Shown here: one piece after another, positions 61,001 through 64,000 of the stretch
How positions within the stretch are numbered: position 1 is the stretch's first letter
Layout: the number at the start of each line of letters is the position of its first letter
Assembly: GCF_013127955.1 (NCBI RefSeq)
Contig: NZ_CP053435.1
Span: 4,526,001-4,590,000 of the forward strand
Length of the DNA stretch: 64,000 bases
Direction: 5' to 3'
From: Spirosoma taeanense
GTDB taxonomy: Bacteria > Bacteroidota > Bacteroidia > Cytophagales > Spirosomataceae
Made by a program: the position numbers and the translations under genes
The notes under the pieces: model-generated
Database searches by the model: none
Seen by the model: only the letters and a program-made list of their open reading frames with translations
Told to the model about the DNA's origin: nothing

Positions 61001-64000
61001 ACGTGCCCCCTTCGCAGCCCGACGCCGTCAGCACAACCTGTCCACCCGGGCAGACATTGTCAGTTGAAGCAATCAGGGTTGGGGCTTTTGGATTCCGAAC
61101 AGTGACGGTAATCAGGTTTGATGCTGCACTTGTGCAGGCAGCGCTTGTTATACAGCTTGCCGAATAGACCGTCGTCAGTTCAGGTTTTACGGTAACGGTC
61201 AGCCCCGTCTGGCCATCTGACCATTTCACCGTACCACCGGCGCAACCCGTCGCTTTCAGCACCGTTTCGTCACCTTTGCAGATGTCTGTTATCGCGCAGG
61301 TGATGAATGGCGGCTTCACGTCGCACGCCAGCGTCTGAATCGTTACCGACGAGGTATCGTCCTGAGCATAGTTCGGATCATTCTCCGGACTGCTCACCAC
61401 CGCTGTATTCTTGATCGTACCGGCTGCATTGATCGTCGCCTGAACCAGCAGGTTCCGGTCGGAGCCAACCGTCAGGCTTCCAACCGACCACGCACCCGCG
61501 CCTGCACTGTATTCACCCGCCGGAGTGGCGCTGATGTAGGTCAGCGTAGGGGGCAGCAGTTCACTGACTTTTACGCTAGTAGCCGTCGTCTTCCCTTTAT
61601 TGCTTACCGTGATGGCATACGTAATGGTTTGACCGACACTATACGGCCCCGGTGTTACAACTTTCTTCAGAACTGCCAGGTCAGCCAGGCACGTGCCGAC
61701 CGTCAGCGTTACCGACGTACGCGTAGCACTGGTGCAGCCATCAGCATTAACGGCCTCCGCGTAATACGTGTTCATGCCCGCCTTTGATGGCTTCACCACC
61801 AGCTTGGAGCCACTTTCAACCGTACTGAGCAGTTTATTATCCTGATCATACCAGTTGATTTTTCCGCCCGGTGCAAAACCAATCAGCTTCGTGCTGTTAC
61901 CCTGGCAAACAATCGTATCGTCGCAGGCTACGCCCACCGGCGCATCGGGCCGCTGATTGATCTTCAGAATCAGCGAGCTGGTTGCTGCGCTGCAGACGCC
62001 ACCCGGTCCGTCCGGGTCATTAGTCGTGGCCGTAATCAGCGCCGAGCCGCTGGTAACCGCAGCCTCCGACGGTGTAAACGTAGTGGTAAGACTGTTCGGA
62101 CTGCTGAACGTTCCGCCTGCACTCGACGACCAGATTACACTCGTTGCCGAACCGGTGAGCGTAGCTTTCAGGACGACAGCCTCCCCCGAACAGGCGGACA
62201 GGCCCGGACCAATGTTCACACCCGCTACGTTCTGGCAGTTGCAGTCTACAATCTCGACCGTTAGGACCGTTGGGCTGCTATAGCAACCTTCGGCCGAACG
62301 AGCAAACAGATAGAATTTTCCGGCCCCTACGGCAGTCAGGTTAGTTACCTTGGTCGCTTCCGAACGCAGCGCGCTGGTATACCACTCATAGGTCAGGCCC
62401 GGACTTTTGTTTTCAATCGCAATCTTCGTCAGATCGACTGTTCGCTCGGGGCAGGTATTCTTGATATTGCCCAGGCAGATCGGGGTCTGTACGACTGTAA
62501 CCGTCACGACAACCGGCTTGCGGGCGCTCCGGCAGCCATCGTCCGTAGTTGCTTCTGCGTAATAAACCGTGGTCGTCGTTGGCTTCACCGTAATGGCTTC
62601 GCCACTATTAACCGTGGCAAAAGCAGTTCCATCATAGGGCGTCAGATACCAGCAGACTTTAGCACCAGCCACCGTTGTGGAAGCGACCAGTTTGATTGAA
62701 TCGCCGTAACAGAGTCCGGCGTCATTCGAGGCAACGAGGTTAAAGTTGGTCGGGCACAGTAATTTCAGGCCAGCATCGACGGTCAAATTTACCAGACCCG
62801 GCGAGAGCGTATAGCTGCCGGTCCTGCCTGTAACGCCATCCGCATCACTATCAGTGGCGTCATCGCCCTGATTAGCGCCCGTTAGTGCATAGCCCCGGCC
62901 GCGCAGACCGGTTGTATCAAAGACCACATAGTAGCCAACGCCCGGCGTCAGGTTCGTGAAGAGATAGCCACCATTGCTGTTGGTCGTCTGACTGTCCACC
63001 GGCGAAGTTTGCCCTTCTTTATATAAAGTGACCTTTACGCCCGCCACACCGACTTCACCAGCTCCGCCCTGCTGGCCGTTACCATCGTTATCCAGGAAGA
63101 CCAGATCACCCAGCGATGCGCTCAGTAGTTTCAGGCCGGCGTCGACGCTGGTGTTGTTCTCACCCGCACTTAAGCTATAGGTCTTCGTTGTTTTGCCATC
63201 TGCACCCGCGTCGCTGTCGAGTGCGGTGTTGGTCGTCGCGTTGGGCTGGGTCAGCACGTAGCCCCGGCTCTGCAGGCCGGTTGTGTCAAACACTACGTAA
63301 TACCCATCGCCCGGCGTCAGACTGGTGAAGCTGTAAGCGCCCGTGGCTGAGGTCGTCGCTGAAGCGATCAGTGTCGGTGTACCACCCGCAACGGTGCTGC
63401 TCTGGTAGAGCGTTACTTTTACGCTCGCCACGCCCGTTTCCGAGCCGCCGTCCTGAATTCCATTGCCGTTAATATCCACAAATACCAGATCGCCCAGAGA
63501 CGCGCGCGTATCCACAAAGCCTGCGTCAACATTCAGGTTGTTGCGGGCGGTGTCGCTTTCAGGTTTGCTGGTGTCTACCTGATAAACGCGAGTAAACCCA
63601 TCGGGTCCGGCATCGCTATCCACAGCGTCGACGGGTGTAGATGCAGCATCCTTTTGGGTGATCGACAAGCTATCCGGTACGATGAACCGGACTTTATACT
63701 TACCGTCGGTCAGGCTATCAAATAAGAATTTACCGCCACCAGCGGTGAAGGTCGAATCCAGTTTGGTCGTGCCCGTTTCATCGTATAAATAAACCCTGAC
63801 TCCGTTCAGACCCGTATTGCCATCATTCTGGATACCGTCTTTGTTTGTATCCAGGAAGACGTAATCGCCCAAGCTGCCGTAAAGTCCCCGGATTACTTCA
63901 ATATCACAGCAGTTTAGGGCCGGACAACCGTTTCGGTAGGTTGTAAACCGGTAAACCCCCGGCGATTTAATGGTGAGCGACGAATCTGGGTTAATAAGGG
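54735..64000 (-). CDS. Giant multi-domain surface protein with CHU_C (T9SS type B) sorting domain (partial, N-terminus beyond window)
   Basis: More than 3,080 residues are visible; the frame stays open to the right edge (GVYRFTTYRNGCPALNCCDI precedes the first repeat), so the start lies outside. From the N-terminal side: three SdrD B-like repeats (about 62766-63890), Ig/PKD-like region (61690-62765), one DUF11 domain (61325-61690), eight Ig-like repeats of about 76 residues (59500-61324), a unique module (59100-59490), three more Ig-like repeats (58440-59100), a mixed PKD-like region (57380-58440), a second DUF11 domain (57010-57370), four long DUF11-like repeats (55020-56990) and the terminal CHU_C domain (FIPQGFSPNGDGINDLFVIR, ending DGTYYYVITTSDGRKFVRYM). 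It should be secreted by the type IX system and act as an adhesin, matrix or gliding-related protein. Two porP/sprF genes follow. Confidence 0.93.
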   Translation of the reverse strand, partial: LINPDSSLTIKSPGVYRFTTYRNGCPALNCCDIEVIRGLYGSLGDYVFLDTNKDGIQNDGNTGLNGVRVYLYDETGTTKLDSTFTAGGGKFLFDSLTDGKYKVRFIVPDSLSITQKDAASTPVDAVDSDAGPDGFTRVYQVDTSKPESDTARNNLNVDAGFVDTRASLGDLVFVDINGNGIQDGGSETGVASVKVTLYQSSTVAGGTPTLIASATTSATGAYSFTSLTPGDGYYVVFDTTGLQSRGYVLTQPNATTNTALDSDAGADGKTTKTYSLSAGENNTSVDAGLKLLSASLGDLVFLDNDGNGQQGGAGEVGVAGVKVTLYKEGQTSPVDSQTTNSNGGYLFTNLTPGVGYYVVFDTTGLRGRGYALTGANQGDDATDSDADGVTGRTGSYTLSPGLVNLTVDAGLKLLCPTNFNLVASNDAGLCYGDSIKLVASTTVAGAKVCWYLTPYDGTAFATVNSGEAITVKPTTTTVYYAEATTDDGCRSARKPVVVTVTVVQTPICLGNIKNTCPERTVDLTKIAIENKSPGLTYEWYTSALRSEATKVTNLTAVGAGKFYLFARSAEGCYSSPTVLTVEIVDCNCQNVAGVNIGPGLSACSGEAVVLKATLTGSATSVIWSSSAGGTFSSPNSLTTTFTPSEAAVTSGSALITATTNDPDGPGGVCSAATSSLILKINQRPDAPVGVACDDTIVCQGNSTKLIGFAPGGKINWYDQDNKLLSTVESGSKLVVKPSKAGMNTYYAEAVNADGCTSATRTSVTLTVGTCLADLAVLKKVVTPGPYSVGQTITYAITVSNKGKTTATSVKVSELLPPTLTYISATPAGEYSAGAGAWSVGSLTVGSDRNLLVQATINAAGTIKNTAVVSSPENDPNYAQDDTSSVTIQTLACDVKPPFITCAITDICKGDETVLKATGCAGGTVKWSDGQTGLTVTVKPELTTVYSASCITSAACTSAASNLITVTVRNPKAPTLIASTDNVCPGGQVVLTASGCEGGTYQWSESDKTGASITVSPLTKTTYTVQCRMANCVSDAATKTIGVGGTMPTPIITCSTTIVCPGEHVTLTVNNCQGTPVWSSTSETTTNIIVTPTLGDNSYTVYCKNGACTSPVSKAYVISVVEPVIPTVTASVDTICAKGKVVLTATGCNGTVIWGGDEKLTGSSIMVYPEASISYYAQCKFRSCLSNPSESVAITVVTPSAPINTTLPKVVCSGEKVILSAEGCEGGTINWSGTEKTGASVEIIPTETREYYATCKMGSCESNASQKIRITVNTSGKAPTIVASTTAVCNGGVVSLTATGCAGTVVWSVPGLTGSVVSVTASPTSNEYYAICKVGAQCGSGKSNVIKVNVTPMPTPVITASADSICAGETVTLTVNNCQGTPVWNTKETARSIIVSPDVTTAYSVFCKDGVCASDTAKKYPITVVPVPVPTIAASATAVEPGGTITLTATGCPGDVYWSVNDVNGNNKGASIFVRPQGTETYYAQCKFRSCVSAPSVSITVNKEGNCVAKAATLVAVSGTVCADTNKTILIGATPNGGLVKPEGYSVLYVLTKGAEQVIQQTSATPSFNVSALTADYTIHTLVYSASPTDKNYLDLAVVKPGLTTSADVIKLIADRKVCADLDLIGAKVIVRYVEPPKLVAGPSLTVCAGTKVTLTALGCEGGIVKWSDNSVGQSIEKIISSDLWLMATCTVDGCTSAPSHSVDIILGTPGIPTVACNKPTICANESVTLTATGCEGGTLVWSDNQTKGSILTVTPPASVSYRVKCVIGTCESAWSAYCPIKVGSLVAPIVSIAGSTTITSTTACFGAPVTLVAQGCPANSQVVWSNEQVGQSITVTPVNSVTYTARCYSSSTCISQPSNKVVVTMLPKISQPSVVDKTNTCPFNTVDLTTAVTSKATVSGSVFEFYTAESLSDVSKVTNPAAVGTSTYYVVEKTVNGCSSLPAVIHVQINRCDQQIACDPQNPATANAGPDATICTAKTYQLQGKMGGAGKVLYWTTSGKGTFDNPYLPNATYTASVEDIVAGKVTLTLSVSANNASCPVAKDEMVLIVEGIKTIPTIQVVGASSLCYGDSVTLKAPAGAASYKWSNNATTQSIVVKTSGSYTVQLFDSKGCSSVKSDPVAVNVAEPIPAPLVTNLRNTCPAVIANLTSALSATTAGSTYEYRIGAAVTSNTLVRPDSVGAGTYYVFAKNSLGCVSAPAKVVVRIVNCTADSVATDVSIRKTADKPVVRRGETVTYTITVSNQGAHTAHNIDVRDVLPGGLELVLGPAPNYSLSGGVITKHIDSLPVGKSETIVFSAHMLTKGEVINKAEITYLDQKDTDLSNNTSSVTVRDTSSYKPSLVGLAKAVVGRPAVKGDSLITVRYGFVLTNFGDDTLRKVQVTDDLAYAFAPNSVQKVAISTTDDDFSLKRNSGFTGIGSNTNLFDSTSYVAPGRSQTFFLDVTIRRAAGDTTRSFRNIAGASAYSNGMKVEDLSADGGDADPDGDGDPTNNTGFSSFTLSTGQPAGPSLGVALAVIKVEKQGNNSYNVTYKATIKNFGDVDLYGISLTDSLAKAFPTSFTVVGPPIVGAGSTLVPNASFNGLTNVNVLTNASSLAAGVQDTVLVTVNIKPNGNNGPFFVNVIGTGHTADTTQFVRDISNAGFDPTPEGSVSTAVRFDLPAGLIGVAKSVGPPMKVAEGVFDVPYTIKLTNRGTVPLRKVQVVDNLSETFGHGALIVSERIRVYASAGLMTDTLYTGQGLVTRMLVDSMSTLAVGASSSLNFVVRVNVKNADSLRFVNTAVATALTANNQVVEDRSAAGINDDPDHDLDPRNNSIATPVTLDNLSTIPYIGVAMAVRDTVRQADGSFNVTYQIVVRNYGTEPLTHVALSDSLSKVFNNQTGATYAVVKAPITTSTGSALKLNDKFNGSTDVRIVLGDSTSRLAVGKVDTILVVVNVATNGSTTTFLNTVYAQAIARTGSVSDISTNGLVPDLNGNNNPTDQNEREATPLNLPATSTTIFIPQGFSPNGDGINDLFVIRGMAGLTVSLEVYNRWGHLVYKNDDYQNDWDGKPNAGVLVGSDANGLPDGTYYYVITTSDGRKFVRYMTINR
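55020..56990 (-). repeat. Four tandem DUF11-like repeats of about 165 residues
   Basis: Copies begin at about 56985, 56470, 56010 and 55510 with GLAKAVV, GVALAVIKVE, GVAKSVGPPM and GVAMAVRDTV. Each has a strand set of the type YxVTYxxxxxNxGxxxL followed by VTDxLAxxF, and ends in a DDPDxDxDPxNN-like acidic Asp/Asn stretch that may bind calcium. Confidence 0.8.
59500..61324 (-). repeat. Eight Ig-like repeats arranged as two four-domain blocks
   Basis: Repeats of about 76 residues share CxGxxVxLTATGCxGxxxW, then YxAxCKxxxCxS. Identical segments recur four domains apart: NNCQGTPVW (near 60769 and 59851, 918 bases apart) and YYAQCKFRSC (near 60452 and 59531, 921 bases apart), and KAPT at the start of repeats two and six. 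The array therefore arose by duplication of a four-domain unit. Confidence 0.8.
62766..63890 (-). repeat. Three SdrD B-like repeats
   Basis: Repeats of about 120 residues each start with SLGD(Y/L)VF(L/V)D and an acidic NxDGxQ loop, followed by GV(R/K)VxLY, a GGYxFTxLTPG turn and DSDAG(P/A)DG. These match bacterial SdrD B-type beta-sandwich repeats with calcium-binding loops. Confidence 0.85.

Overview
The window looks like chromosomal DNA from a member of the Bacteroidota, most likely order Cytophagales (Spirosoma-like). The evidence is gene content: two PorP/SprF-type proteins beside a giant surface protein with a CHU_C (type B) T9SS sorting domain, a GLPGLI protein paired with a TonB-dependent-receptor-like barrel, a Wzi-type capsule protein, a bifunctional HisB, the carboxynorspermidine polyamine route, and repeated matches to the Bacteroidota -7 promoter element TAnnTTTG. 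Genus-level placement is inference. No tRNA, rRNA, CRISPR array, insertion sequence or phage gene was seen.

Layout. 1-5940 (minus) is a tight six-gene operon: DeoR regulator, fucose/arabinose-isomerase-like enzyme, two secreted esterases and a transketolase split into N- and C-terminal genes (the last runs off the left edge). It reads as pentose or deoxysugar catabolism coupled to de-esterification of plant polysaccharide. 6513-6567 holds a nearly uninterrupted 55-base palindrome. 6619-10288 is a GLPGLI/outer-membrane barrel pair. 10535-12849 is a NYN nuclease-like protein fused to a cold-shock-like domain, followed 2 bases later by pabB. 13105-22066 is housekeeping and envelope: hisB, an acyltransferase, lpxB, queD, hldD, a secreted subtilase, pepP and a TetR regulator. 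23348-27222 carries the carboxynorspermidine synthase and decarboxylase, separated by an unknown secreted protein and a TonB-C protein. 27268-32824 has a Wzi protein, a beta-helix protein and the two enzymes of UDP-xylose synthesis (on the other strand). 33196-36186 has acyl-CoA dehydrogenase, a GlsB-like membrane protein, pgeF and a small secreted protein whose promoter carries an operator-like dyad.

36664-38432 is a subtilase without a signal peptide, followed by a small protein whose predicted topology resembles a stand-alone I9 propeptide/inhibitor. 38634-43302 is maltokinase, a short-chain dehydrogenase and glycogen branching enzyme. 43420-52506 is mixed: an alpha-E protein, NIPSNAP, a Tat-type oxidoreductase, an ABC exporter, a low-affinity iron permease, a thioredoxin and an AAA ATPase. 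52698-64000 (minus) is a surface-secretion module: a protein of more than 3,080 residues made of SdrD-like, Ig-like and DUF11-like repeats with a C-terminal CHU_C domain, followed by two porP/sprF genes. Its Ig array shows a four-domain higher-order duplication with a period of about 920 bp.

The strongest candidates for something undescribed are the subtilase plus I9-like partner, the isomerase/split-transketolase/esterase operon, the higher-order cysteine-patterned array in the giant adhesin, and several long perfect palindromes, one of them inside a coding region. All functions are inferred from motifs and context; no database search or folding was run.
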